A stretch of 64,000 nt of DNA from an uncultured Clostridia bacterium. Its GTDB lineage: Bacteria > Bacillota > Clostridia > Oscillospirales > Ruminococcaceae. Position numbers and translations under genes: made by a program. Positions 52,405 to 61,896 of this stretch are shown here, one piece after another. Under the pieces are notes generated by a model. That model did no database searches, was not told the DNA's origin, and saw nothing but the letters and a program-made list of their open reading frames with translations. The DNA lies in NCBI GenBank assembly GCA_947624675.1, contig CANQLI010000004.1, positions 62,001-126,000 of the forward strand, written 5' to 3'. Position 1 is the first letter of the stretch; every line of letters begins with the position of its first letter.

Positions 52405-53769
52405 TTATTGTATACCCTTTTTCCTTTGCTCCTGATACCTAAAGCACTCCTTAGCAGCGACATCGCTCAAAACCAGAAGGCATATAAGATTTGGTATAGC
52501 CATTAAAGCGTTCGTAATGTCAGAAAACCGCCACACAAGCTCAAGATGTGCTGACGCTCCTACAAAGCTTACCAAGCTGTATACTGTTCTGTAAATCGGA
52601 GCTGTTTTTTTAGTCTTCAAGAGATATTCAAGTGATTTTTCTCCGTAATACTCCCAGCCGATTATGGTAGAAAAAGCAAAAAACACCAATCCTATTGCTA
52701 CGATAACGCCTCCGAACGAGCCGAGTGCAGATTCAAATGCTTCTATTGTCAAAGAAGCTCCGGTATTTTTTGAATATTCTAAAACTCCGGATGAGGAGAT
52801 CGCAAAAGCGGTTATCGTACAAACCAAAAGCGTATCAAAAAAAGTGCCTGTCATATTTATGTAGGCCTGTCTTGACGGGCTGTCGGTGTTCGCAGCGGCT
52901 GCGGCTATCGGAGCGGAGCCAAGACCGGCTTCGTTAGAGAAAACACCTCTTGAGACACCTGCCCGCATAGCTATAACAGCCGCAGAGCCTGCCAGACCTC
53001 CTGACACACTTCTGAATGAAAAAGCGCCGTTTATCATTTCAAAAAGCCCTCTCGGAAGATTTTCAATATTTATCGCGGTGACCGCAAGCGCACACAGGAT
53101 ATAGCCGATAGCCATTGTAGGAACTATCACAGAACATACCCTGCCTATACTTTTTATTCCGCCTATGAGAATGAGCATAACCATTGCGGAAAGCAGCGCT
53201 CCGCAAAGCCATACCGGAACATCTGCCAGCGACCTGACCGCAGTTGTAATAGAGTTAGCCTGTGCCATATTACCAATGCCGAAGGATGCTATTACGGTAA
53301 ATACCGAAAACAATGCCGCGAGTATTTTTCCCAGTATTTTAAATTTGAATCCGTTTTTCATCGCATACATTGGTCCGCCGCACATTTCGCCTTCGGAATT
53401 CTTTTCACGAAATTTCACCGCAAGCACGCTCTCGGCGTACTTTGTAGACAGTCCGAAAAGGGCGGCTATCCACATCCAGACTACCGCTCCCGGACCGCCT
53501 AGAACAAGAGCTGTTGCAACTCCCGCAATATTTCCTGTTCCTATAGTTGCCGCGAGCGCAGTCATAAGCGACTGAAACGGTGAAATGTCTCCGTTTTCAG
53601 CTTTGTGTTCCTTTTGCTTTGAAAACACAAGCTTTAAAGCGTGAAACAGATTTCTTAGCGGCAGAAGCCTGAGCCTTATTGTGAGAAATACTCCCGTTCC
53701 AACAAGCAGAATAAGCATCGGCGCTCCCCACAAAAGCTCATATATTTTGTCAAGAACCTCACCTATCAT
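52405..53769 (-). CDS. Sodium:alanine symporter family protein
   Basis: About 454 residues with ~10 membrane helices, of the AgcS/DagA family importing alanine or glycine with Na+. Family signatures: FQSLMTALAATIGTGNIAGV, GPGAVVWMWIAALFGLSTKY, EMCGGPMYAMKNG, ASFGIGNMAQANSI, GVSRGVFSNEAGLGSAPIAA and ISSSGVLEYSKNTGASLTIE. Full length. The ATG eight bases after GGAAGG is preferred to a GTG three codons earlier. Monocistronic, not obviously linked to its neighbours. Confidence 0.94.
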   Translation of the reverse strand: MIGEVLDKIYELLWGAPMLILLVGTGVFLTIRLRLLPLRNLFHALKLVFSKQKEHKAENGDISPFQSLMTALAATIGTGNIAGVATALVLGGPGAVVWMWIAALFGLSTKYAESVLAVKFREKNSEGEMCGGPMYAMKNGFKFKILGKILAALFSVFTVIASFGIGNMAQANSITTAVRSLADVPVWLCGALLSAMVMLILIGGIKSIGRVCSVIVPTMAIGYILCALAVTAINIENLPRGLFEMINGAFSFRSVSGGLAGSAAVIAMRAGVSRGVFSNEAGLGSAPIAAAAANTDSPSRQAYINMTGTFFDTLLVCTITAFAISSSGVLEYSKNTGASLTIEAFESALGSFGGVIVAIGLVFFAFSTIIGWEYYGEKSLEYLLKTKKTAPIYRTVYSLVSFVGASAHLELVWRFSDITNALMAIPNLICLLVLSDVAAKECFRYQEQRKKGIQ

Positions 53770-53883
53770 AAATAACACCTTCCTGTATCCTTCGGTTAAT
53801 AATACTTATAAGAATTCTAAAAGATACTAAATTATTTTAAATTTATAGCTTACAGCCGTGTATTTTAAGCTTTTTTGCAATTC

Positions 53884-53912
53884 TTGACATAACGGCTGAT
53901 ATATGATATACT
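53884..53912 (+). promoter_or_regulatory. Promoter of the surface-glycan operon
   Basis: TTGACA, 17 bases, TATACT, 37 bases before the first gene. A five-codon frame (MSKSE) in the leader ends in TGA overlapping the GTG start. Confidence 0.7.
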
Positions 53913-53948
53913 AAATTAAATATACGGGCGAATTATGTCCAAAAGCGA

Positions 53949-54761
53949 GTGAATTACTTGGAGCTTAAACTCAATATCCTGCTTTCGTGTATGTATCAGA
54001 GCGATATGAGCCTGATAAGATCGTCAAACATCAAATGCGACACTGTAATCATAAATCAGTGTGATGAACAGAAAACCGTATGCGAAAGCATCGGCAAAAG
54101 CAATGTCAAAATGATCTGTACTACCGAGAGAGGACTTTCAAAGAGCAGAAATCTTGCGATAAAAAACAGCGATGCTGACATATGTATTTTATGCGATGAC
54201 GACGAGGTCTTTGAGGACGGGTTTGAACAAAATCTTTTAAAGGCCTACAAAACCATAAAAGATGCTGATATAATAGCTGTCAAGATGAAAAATATGCCCG
54301 CCCATTTTCCCGACAGAGTAAAAAAGCTCGGCACACTCGATTTGTTTCACATAAGCTCTTGGCAGATAAGCTTCAGACGGGAAAGCCTTATAAAAAGCGG
54401 TGTTTTGTTTGATGAGCTTCTGGGCGCAGGTACCGGTAACGGTGCAGAAGAGGAGCTTAAATTTCTTACTGACTGTAAAAAGGCCGGTCTTAAAATTTAC
54501 TATGTCCCTATAACCGTTGCTTCGGCTGCACAAAAAAGTTCTACTTGGTTTTCGGGATTTAATAAGGCTTTTTTTGAGAACCGGGGAGCTTCCACAAGAT
54601 ATATTCTCGGACTTATACCGTCATCTTTATACGCCGTATATTACATTATAACAAAAAGAAGCATCTATAAAAAAGACATATCACCGCTTTGTGCTTTAAA
54701 AGCTATTTTCAGTGGGATCATCGGAAACAGGATAACAAAACAAAAAAGGAAATTAAAATGA
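53949..54761 (+). CDS. Family 2 glycosyltransferase, divergent
   Basis: 270 residues. The GT-A pattern is present: LNILLSCMYQSD at the start, TERGLSKSRNLAIKNSDADI with the metal motif CILCDDDEVFEDGF at ~80, and acceptor-region FDELLGAGTGNGAEEELKFL. The C-terminal ~70 residues are basic with a possible membrane-binding helix (YILGLIPSSLYAVYYIITK). GTG start without a strong ribosome site, overlapping a leader five-codon frame; TTG at 53958 is an alternative. First gene of the glycan operon; stop overlaps the next start (ATGA). Confidence 0.8.
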   Translation: MNYLELKLNILLSCMYQSDMSLIRSSNIKCDTVIINQCDEQKTVCESIGKSNVKMICTTERGLSKSRNLAIKNSDADICILCDDDEVFEDGFEQNLLKAYKTIKDADIIAVKMKNMPAHFPDRVKKLGTLDLFHISSWQISFRRESLIKSGVLFDELLGAGTGNGAEEELKFLTDCKKAGLKIYYVPITVASAAQKSSTWFSGFNKAFFENRGASTRYILGLIPSSLYAVYYIITKRSIYKKDISPLCALKAIFSGIIGNRITKQKRKLK

Positions 54762-55798
54762 ATAAAATCATTTCGTTTATAGTTCCGTCTTTCAACTGTG
54801 AAAAATTTATTTCAAAGTGCCTTGATTCTTTTTTGAATATTAAGGTGCTCGATAAAATAGAGGTCGTAGTTGTAAACGACGGCTCGTCTGACAGGACCGA
54901 AGAGATAGCTCTCGGTTATCAGACGAGATACCCCGATTCATTCAAGGTAGTATCACAGCAAAACAAGGGACACGGAGGAGCTATCAATACCGGCACAAAA
55001 TCGGCTTGCGGCAAGTATCTAAAGCCGATAGACGCCGACGATTGGGTAGTAACGGAAAATCTTCCGGCTTTTATAAAAGCACTTGAAAGGTGTCAAAGCG
55101 ATGTGGTGCTTACACATCATCACACAATAGATATGTCAACCGGCGAAAAGCTTAAATGGATGACTTATCCCGAAGAGTTTTACAGAGAGTATACTCTCTC
55201 GGAAATAATGGATAACTGGAAAAGCTTTGACAGAAGCCTTACATTTCACGGGATATGCTACCGGACGGATTTTTACAAGCAAAACACTTTAGAGCTCTCT
55301 GAGCATATATTTTACGAGGATCACGAGTTTGCAACTATTCCCTGCTGTCTTGCTAAAAGCATAACTCCGTTTGATATGTTTATATATCAGTATCGGGTGG
55401 GCGACCTTGAACAGAGCGTTTCTGACCTCAATCAGCTTAAGCGCTTATCCCACACCGAAGCGGTCCTTATGCGCTTTATAAAGGAGCAGGCAATAACTGA
55501 CCGCGCAACCGATAAAAGCGGCGCAAAAAGATATTATGAGCAAAAGGCACAGGGTCTGCTTCTCAGCTATTTCACAACCGCTGCGCTTGTTGACAGCGAC
55601 AAAAAAAGAGGACGCCAAAACGCCCTGAGACTTATGAATATATTCAGAGAAAAGATGCCGGGGGCAGCGGCTATTGCCGAAGGGCAGTTTAAGATATTTA
55701 TGTACCTTAACAAACTCCGTATTTCAAAGAAAACATACAAAAGGATATTGTCAACACGAATTTACAACAAGCTTAGGCACAATCACAGCTTTAGCTGA
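54758..55798 (+). CDS. Family 2 glycosyltransferase
   Basis: 346 residues. N-terminal GT-A domain: FIVPSFNCEKFISKCLDSFL, VVVNDGSSDRTEEIALGYQT, NKGHGGAINTGTKSACGKYL then KPIDADDW (metal DxD). The C-terminal half has TLEL...HIFYEDHEFATIPCCLA, the acceptor-side motif ED. ATG after AAAAAGGAAATTAAA; overlaps the previous stop. Adds a sugar to the lipid-linked chain in the cytoplasm. Confidence 0.92.
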   Translation: MNKIISFIVPSFNCEKFISKCLDSFLNIKVLDKIEVVVVNDGSSDRTEEIALGYQTRYPDSFKVVSQQNKGHGGAINTGTKSACGKYLKPIDADDWVVTENLPAFIKALERCQSDVVLTHHHTIDMSTGEKLKWMTYPEEFYREYTLSEIMDNWKSFDRSLTFHGICYRTDFYKQNTLELSEHIFYEDHEFATIPCCLAKSITPFDMFIYQYRVGDLEQSVSDLNQLKRLSHTEAVLMRFIKEQAITDRATDKSGAKRYYEQKAQGLLLSYFTTAALVDSDKKRGRQNALRLMNIFREKMPGAAAIAEGQFKIFMYLNKLRISKKTYKRILSTRIYNKLRHNHSFS

Positions 55799-55864
55799 GC
55801 CTGAACGCTTTAGTTATCATACTTTTTACTGCCTGTCTTAACATTGAAAGGAACGATAAAATAA

Positions 55865-56722
55865 ATGACAAAAACAAAACTAAGATTTATGCCAAAGGAA
55901 GGAAGCTTTATTGAAGCGTTTAAATATCACGACCTTTTAAGTCAGCTGGTTTCAAGAGATCTTAAGCTTAAGTACAGAAGAAGCTTTCTTGGGTATCTTT
56001 GGAGCATCTTAAATCCGCTTTTGGTAATGACGGTTATGACGATCGTTTTTTCTACTATGTTCGGAAGAAACCTTCCTAACTTTCCTATTTATCTTCTTTG
56101 CGGACGAATTATATTTGAGTTTATAAACACCTCAACAGGTAAGGCGCTCGGTTCTATCACCGATAATGCTGTTCTGCTTAAAAAAACTTATGTATCAAAA
56201 TTTATGTTCCCTTTAGCTAAGGTAACAAGCTCTATGATAGATTTTGTCTTTTCTATGGGCGCTCTTATTATCGTTATGGCATTTTTGTCTATCATAAGAG
56301 GCGAGTGTTTATTCTCTTTTTACAATCTGCTTTTCCCTCTAGTTGTGATACAAGTTTATTTGTTTTCTCTCGGGCTCGGCTTTTTGCTCGCAGAGCTTCA
56401 TGTCTTTTTCAGAGATATTCGATATATTTATAACGCCATAACCGTTGCATGGCTGTATTTGTCCGCAATTTTCTATGACGCTAATATGTTAAAGGCAGTT
56501 CCTTGGGTTCAATTTGTCGTTGAGAAAATAAATCCGGCATACATCTACATCAAGCAATTCAGGGATATAATATGGATGGGAAGAAACGGGCTGGAATTTG
56601 TCTATAACACCCGGATATTTGCCCAGTATTTTCTTGTCGGCACAGCTTATGCTCTCGCAATGCTTGCTATCGGCATCTTCTTTTTCAGAAGAAAGCAGGA
56701 CAAGTTTATTCTTTATATTTAA
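55865..56722 (+). CDS. Polysaccharide ABC exporter permease (Wzm/TagG-like)
   Basis: 285 residues with six membrane helices, of the ABC-2 family. Typical segments: LVSRDLKLKYRRSFLGYLWS then ILNPLLVMTVMTIVFSTMF, and LLAELHVFFRDIRYIYNAIT with WLYLSAIFYD. It exports the finished glycan or teichoic-acid-like chain together with the ATPase in the next gene. Confidence 0.94.
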   Translation: MTKTKLRFMPKEGSFIEAFKYHDLLSQLVSRDLKLKYRRSFLGYLWSILNPLLVMTVMTIVFSTMFGRNLPNFPIYLLCGRIIFEFINTSTGKALGSITDNAVLLKKTYVSKFMFPLAKVTSSMIDFVFSMGALIIVMAFLSIIRGECLFSFYNLLFPLVVIQVYLFSLGLGFLLAELHVFFRDIRYIYNAITVAWLYLSAIFYDANMLKAVPWVQFVVEKINPAYIYIKQFRDIIWMGRNGLEFVYNTRIFAQYFLVGTAYALAMLAIGIFFFRRKQDKFILYI

Positions 56723-56737
56723 GAGAGGGAGAAACAA

Positions 56738-57583
56738 GTGTTTGGATTTGTTAGGGACATTCCCGCCAAAAATAAAAAAAGCAAATATATAGTTGACCTT
56801 GACAATGTCACCGTGCGCTTTAATAAAGCCAGTGAAAATGTTGACAACCTAAAGGAATACTTTGTAAAAATGATCCACCACGAGCTTATGTTTCAGGAGT
56901 TTCTGGCGCTTCAGGACATAACTCTAAAGATAAAACCCGGAGAAGCATGGGGCTTTGTCGGTACAAACGGCGCAGGAAAATCGACCCTTTTAAAGGTCAT
57001 AAGCAAAATCCTTAAGCCGTATAAAGGAACTGTAAGCGTAAACGGCACTATTGCTTCTTTGATCGAACTGGGCGCCGGAATAGACCCTCAGCTTACGGCA
57101 AGAGAAAATATTTTCTTAAACGGAACTATTCTAGGTTATTCAAAAAAATTTATCGAATCTAAATTTGATGATATAGTATCTTTTTCCGAGCTTGATGAAT
57201 TTCTGGATTCCCCGGTAAAAAACTTTTCTTCAGGAATGAAAACAAGGCTGAGCTTTTCGATCGCAACAGTTATGGAGCCTGAAATTTTAATAGTTGACGA
57301 AATACTTGCGGTTGGAGATGCACTTTTCAGAAAGAAATGTATGGATCGTATGAATCATATGCTTTCCGGCGGTACAACGCTTCTTCTTGTTTCTCACAAC
57401 ATAAGTGATATACAGCGTCTTTGTACAAAAGCGATGTGGATAAACAGGGGAAAAACCGTGATGACAGGCGAGGTTTCAGAGGTCTGTACGGCTTACCAGG
57501 AAAACATCGCCGCTCTAAAGGAAAAAGAACGCATCGAGCGTGAAAAGAAAAAACAGCTTGATGCAGGTAAAAAAGCACAATAG
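56738..57583 (+). CDS. Polysaccharide ABC exporter ATPase (Wzt/TagH-like)
   Basis: 281 residues. Walker A GFVGTNGAGKSTLLKVISKI, Q-loop/GxE region ASLIELGAGIDPQLTARENI, signature FSSGMKTRLSFSIAT, Walker B ILIVDEILAVGD and the VSHN switch. It is short: no C-terminal carbohydrate-binding domain of long Wzt proteins, so export is probably not coupled to a terminal sugar cap. GTG start after AGAGAGGGAG. Confidence 0.94.
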   Translation: MFGFVRDIPAKNKKSKYIVDLDNVTVRFNKASENVDNLKEYFVKMIHHELMFQEFLALQDITLKIKPGEAWGFVGTNGAGKSTLLKVISKILKPYKGTVSVNGTIASLIELGAGIDPQLTARENIFLNGTILGYSKKFIESKFDDIVSFSELDEFLDSPVKNFSSGMKTRLSFSIATVMEPEILIVDEILAVGDALFRKKCMDRMNHMLSGGTTLLLVSHNISDIQRLCTKAMWINRGKTVMTGEVSEVCTAYQENIAALKEKERIEREKKKQLDAGKKAQ

Positions 57584-57616
57584 GATTTTATTATAAGAAA
57601 GGTTGATAATAAAGAA

Positions 57617-59449
57617 ATGGAAACTGTGAAGCTTCAAAACATTATAATGCAATATGATGCTGATGCAAACTTCAGAAAATATCCCGAGCTTATCTATCGT
57701 GCCGCAAACTACAACAATCTTATCCCTATGGTATATGATCCTGAGGAAAAGGCTCATATTTTAAAACGGCTCAACTGTGTGGATTTTGTTTCGTACTTTA
57801 ACTGCTTACAGGTGGGTATGCTCAAAAAAAAGACATACGCTAAAAGCTTTAAGCTTCACCTTATTATCAAAGGAAAAGGTTCTATTGAGCTTCTGGAGGT
57901 TTTCAAAAACTCAAAAACAGTAAACTATGCGGTTATGTCAAGCCAAGTTATCTCTGCTGATGAAAAAACCGAAATAGTTTTGGATATTCCCGATACAAAT
58001 AAGCCTCTTGTTTCATTCGAGGCAACTGCTCTTGAAGACCTTTACATTTATAAGGGCTGGTATTCGGCAGAGGTCGAAAGCGATAAAATAAGAGAAATTA
58101 AAATTTCTCTCGCTATCACCACCTTTAAAAGAGAAGAATATGTTAAAAATAATATTGCGCTGTTAAAGACAAATGTTCTCTCTGAGGGAAGCGACCTAAG
58201 AAACAAAATTTTTGTTCATATAATCGACAACGGCAGAACGCTTGACGCAAAAGCTCTTGACGGGTTTGGAATAAAGATTTACCCTAATAAAAATGTCGGA
58301 GGCGCAGGCGGCTTTACAAGGGGAATGATAGAGGCACTCCATCTTCCCGAAAAGCCTACACATATTCTCCTAATGGATGACGATGTGCTTATAATGACCG
58401 AAAGCCTTTTCAGGACATATTATCTTTTAAGAATTGTTAAAGAGGAGTATCAATCCTGTTTTGTAAGCGGAGCTATGTTTGACTATGACATCCGTGAGCG
58501 TCAATATGAAGATGTCGGCTACATTCGTGTCGCAAACGGAGAGTACGGTCCCGTAAAATCCGCTATGGATATGAGAAACATACTGAACGTTATCGACAAC
58601 GACAATCTTCCAGAAAGAGCTAACTCATATGCGGGATGGTGGTATTGCTGTATCCCTGTTGAGCATATAGAGAAAAACGGTTTGCCGCTTCCTGTATTTG
58701 TACGCGGAGACGATGTTGAGTTCAGTCTCAGAAACAAGGCAAGGTTTTTGACTATGAACGGAATATGTATCTGGCATGTTGGCTTTGCCGGAAAATTCAA
58801 CGCCGCAATGGAGCTTTATCAGGTCCACAGGAACAGCTTTGTTATCCAAGCCGCAAGCGGGATCTGTCCCGAGGTAAACTTTTTAAACAGAATAAAGCCG
58901 ATGTTCTGGCTTGAGCTTACGAGATTTGCATATTCTAATGCAGAGCAGTTGTTAGACTCTATCGACGATTTTATGAAGGGTCCGGGATACCTTGAAACAT
59001 TAAACGGAGAGCAATCAATAAAAGAACACAATCAGAAAAATGATAAGCTTTCTCATATTTCCAATTTCGCACAGTACAATGTCAAGAGCAAGGACCCATA
59101 CACCTATAAAAGACTCGGAAAGCTTTCTAAGCTTTGGTATATGATAACAATTAACGGTCATCTACTTCCGAACTTTTTGCTTAGAAAATGGCCTGAGGTT
59201 ATTTCATTTGACTTTTTCAATGTTCCGGGTAAAAACTTTATGCGAAAGCACCTTATAGCGGTAAACAACAAGGATAATACCGCTGTTATGAGAACTATAA
59301 ACAGAAAAAAATGTTTCTCACTTATTAAGCGTTACAGAAAAACCATTAAGAATTACAAGAAAAATCACGAAACTGTTGAGAAGGCTTACAGAGATGAATT
59401 CAGCAGGATGACAAGCGAGGAATTCTGGAAAGGTTATCTTGATATATGA
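57617..59449 (+). CDS. GlfT2-like galactofuranosyltransferase
   Basis: 610 residues in the GlfT2 layout: an N-terminal beta-sandwich domain (1-160) and a GT2 domain with NVGGAGGFTRGMIEALHLPE, the metal motif LLMDDDVLIM, GWWYCCIPVEHIEKNGLPLP, FVRGDDVEFSLRNKARFLTM and WHVGFAGKFN (His/DxE acceptor site). GlfT2 polymerises UDP-galactofuranose; the glf gene in this operon supports that use. The C-terminal ~150 residues are helical and basic. The last bases overlap the next start. Confidence 0.9.
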   Translation: METVKLQNIIMQYDADANFRKYPELIYRAANYNNLIPMVYDPEEKAHILKRLNCVDFVSYFNCLQVGMLKKKTYAKSFKLHLIIKGKGSIELLEVFKNSKTVNYAVMSSQVISADEKTEIVLDIPDTNKPLVSFEATALEDLYIYKGWYSAEVESDKIREIKISLAITTFKREEYVKNNIALLKTNVLSEGSDLRNKIFVHIIDNGRTLDAKALDGFGIKIYPNKNVGGAGGFTRGMIEALHLPEKPTHILLMDDDVLIMTESLFRTYYLLRIVKEEYQSCFVSGAMFDYDIRERQYEDVGYIRVANGEYGPVKSAMDMRNILNVIDNDNLPERANSYAGWWYCCIPVEHIEKNGLPLPVFVRGDDVEFSLRNKARFLTMNGICIWHVGFAGKFNAAMELYQVHRNSFVIQAASGICPEVNFLNRIKPMFWLELTRFAYSNAEQLLDSIDDFMKGPGYLETLNGEQSIKEHNQKNDKLSHISNFAQYNVKSKDPYTYKRLGKLSKLWYMITINGHLLPNFLLRKWPEVISFDFFNVPGKNFMRKHLIAVNNKDNTAVMRTINRKKCFSLIKRYRKTIKNYKKNHETVEKAYRDEFSRMTSEEFWKGYLDI

Positions 59450-61896
59450 GTAAATTTAAATCATTATTAAAAAGAATCGACTCAGCTAAGGAAGCGTTTC
59501 GATCTCCACTTGCTTGGGAAGAAGCGAAAAAAGATCCAAATAATTCAAAAGAACCATCTGAAAATCCAAGTGATAAGGAGCAGAAAACAGAAGTGAAGGA
59601 AATCGATTTTAAGTGCAAATCAATAAAATCACTTTTGCCAAAGTATTGCTGCGGTTGTGGCGCTTGCTATAATCTCTGTCCAACAGGCGCAATAACTATG
59701 GTCTATAACGATGAAGGATTTTTAGAGCCTAAGGTAAACGACGAAAAATGTATAAAATGCGGTCTTTGCAAAAATAGATGCCCTTCTATAAATACAAAAT
59801 ATGAGAACCTCTCAGAGCCGACCTGTTATGCTGCATATGGAAGTGATGAAATCAGAGAAAAGAGCTCTTCCGGCGGACTCTTTACTCTTTTGGCTCAAAG
59901 TGTTTTTGACAAGGGCGGATATGTCTGCGGTGCGGGGTATACAGATGATTTAAAGGTTGAGCATATGATAATCAAAAGCCCTGATGAGCTTGATAAACTA
60001 CGTTTTTCAAAGTATGTTCAAAGTGATGCTAACACGGTTTACAGACAAATAGGAAAGCTTTTAAAGGAAAACAAGTATGTTCTTTTCTGTGGCTGTGGTT
60101 GTCAGGTTGCCGGTCTTTACGCATACTTAGGGGAACGTCCGGAAAAACTTATTTCTATAGATCTTATGTGTCACGGAGGTCCTTCTCCAAAGCTGTTTGA
60201 AAAGTACCTCAAAGAGTATCACAAAAAACCTGTAAAGCGCGTGGGATTCAGAGACAAGGACTTTTACGGTTGGTCTACAGAAATGACGGTTGAGTATCAA
60301 GACGGAGAAATTTACAGACAACGACGTGAAGTTGATCCTTTTTATAGAGCATTTTTACCTTGTATATCAGTAAGAGAATTTTGCGGAGAATGTTCATTTT
60401 CTACGCTTCCAAGACAAGGAGATATAACTCTTGCGGACTTTTGGGGTATTTCAAAATATAATCCGAATTACACTGATGGAAAAGGAACCTCAATAGTATC
60501 GATAAACAGTGAAATTGGCAAAAAAGCGTTTGAAGAAATCAAAGATAAACTTGTTATTTGTGCACAGGTCCCTTGTGATGATATTAAGAAAACAGGACAG
60601 CCATATCAGCATCCTTTTAAAAGAAATGAACAAAGATATATTTTCTTTGATCTTATAAAAAAGGGCGCTTCTATTGAAAAGGCGCTTAACTATGCGCAAA
60701 ATAGAAAATTTGATGTTGCGATAATGGGTGTGTGGTTTGGCTGTAACTACGGGAGTGTTGCTACTTATTACGCTTTAATGAATGTCGTGGAATCATTTGG
60801 CCTGAACGTTTTAATGGTTGATAAATGTTATACACCAAATAGTAATAGCGACCCAGAGTTTGGACGTTCAAATGCAAGAATATTTGCCGAAACACATGGA
60901 TACAATATAAGCCGTCATTATTGGCCCCGCGACTTGAGAGAGCTTAACCGACATGTTGACATATTTTTAATGGGAAGCGATCAGATGTGGCACAGGGGGA
61001 TAAACAGATTTTTTGGCTTTTCGTTCTATTTTGACTTTGTTGAAGACGAGAAGAAGAAGATAGCCTACGCTACCTCTATCGGTCATCCGTTTGATTTTGC
61101 TCCGGAGCCTGAAACGACGACCATAAAGCATTACCTTCACAGATTCGACAGCGTGTCTATGAGAGAATCCTCAGGTGTAAAGTTTATGAAGGAAAAGTAT
61201 GACCTTGACGCGACACAGGTTTTAGACCCGGTGTTTATAGCTGAAAGAGAAATTTTTGATAAGGTTGCTGAGGAATCAAGATACGCAAGCCCCGATTACA
61301 GTTATGAAGTGGACGAGGATATATGCTTTAAGGAGCGCTCGTCTGATGGATTTATCACAGCATATATTTTAAACCCTTCCGAGGAAAAGAAAAAGGTTAT
61401 TGAGTGGATCTCTCAAAAGCTCAATAAGCCGGTTAGAATCATGCTTGACGGCTGGAAGAAAAACTTTGAAGAAAACAGCCAAAAAATGGGACTTACATGC
61501 GTAAAAGACCTAAACGAAGGCGACTGGATATACAACATCAAAAACTGCGACTTTTTGTTTACCGATTCCTGTCACGGTCTAAGCTTCGGAATCCTTTACA
61601 ACAAACCGCTTATCGCGATAGCTAATCTTTCTCGCGGGGCAACCAGATTTTTCTCTCTTGTTGAGCTTTTGGGACTGGAGTCGCATCTTGTTCGCAATGA
61701 GGACATAGGAACCATAACCGAACACGAAGAGCTACTTGAGCCCATTGATTACGAGCCTGTAAACAAAAAGCTCAAAGAAGAAAAAGACCGGTCTTTAAAA
61801 TGGCTTGAAAACGCAATATTCTCAACTAAAAAGATAAAGTCGAATGCTGTTTACAGCGTTTATGACGAAAGATTGGAGGACAAGACAAATGAATAA
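59446..61896 (+). CDS. FrhB-like Fe-S protein fused to polysaccharide pyruvyl transferase
   Basis: 816 residues in two parts. After a charged ~60-residue start, two 4Fe-4S motifs appear (CCGCGACYNLCPTGAI and CIKCGLCKNRCPSINT) followed by an F420-hydrogenase beta-like domain (EKSSSGGLFTLLAQSVFDKG, FCGCGCQVAGLYAYLG, GDITLADFWGISKYNP) to ~400. From ~420 a pyruvyl-transferase domain follows (IMGVWFGCNYGSVATYYALM, FLMGSDQMWHRGINRFFGFS, YATSIGHPF, FTDSCHGLSFGILYNKPLIA). Pyruvylated or otherwise modified galactose in the glycan is likely; the redox domain role is unclear and need not use F420. Its stop overlaps the glf gene. Confidence 0.9.
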   Translation: MSKFKSLLKRIDSAKEAFRSPLAWEEAKKDPNNSKEPSENPSDKEQKTEVKEIDFKCKSIKSLLPKYCCGCGACYNLCPTGAITMVYNDEGFLEPKVNDEKCIKCGLCKNRCPSINTKYENLSEPTCYAAYGSDEIREKSSSGGLFTLLAQSVFDKGGYVCGAGYTDDLKVEHMIIKSPDELDKLRFSKYVQSDANTVYRQIGKLLKENKYVLFCGCGCQVAGLYAYLGERPEKLISIDLMCHGGPSPKLFEKYLKEYHKKPVKRVGFRDKDFYGWSTEMTVEYQDGEIYRQRREVDPFYRAFLPCISVREFCGECSFSTLPRQGDITLADFWGISKYNPNYTDGKGTSIVSINSEIGKKAFEEIKDKLVICAQVPCDDIKKTGQPYQHPFKRNEQRYIFFDLIKKGASIEKALNYAQNRKFDVAIMGVWFGCNYGSVATYYALMNVVESFGLNVLMVDKCYTPNSNSDPEFGRSNARIFAETHGYNISRHYWPRDLRELNRHVDIFLMGSDQMWHRGINRFFGFSFYFDFVEDEKKKIAYATSIGHPFDFAPEPETTTIKHYLHRFDSVSMRESSGVKFMKEKYDLDATQVLDPVFIAEREIFDKVAEESRYASPDYSYEVDEDICFKERSSDGFITAYILNPSEEKKKVIEWISQKLNKPVRIMLDGWKKNFEENSQKMGLTCVKDLNEGDWIYNIKNCDFLFTDSCHGLSFGILYNKPLIAIANLSRGATRFFSLVELLGLESHLVRNEDIGTITEHEELLEPIDYEPVNKKLKEEKDRSLKWLENAIFSTKKIKSNAVYSVYDERLEDKTNE

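Noticed and set aside
59446..61896. True F420-dependent hydrogenase subunit
   Set aside because: The FrhB-like domain occurs in many glycan loci without F420; no hydrogenase genes are present and the other half is a pyruvyl transferase.
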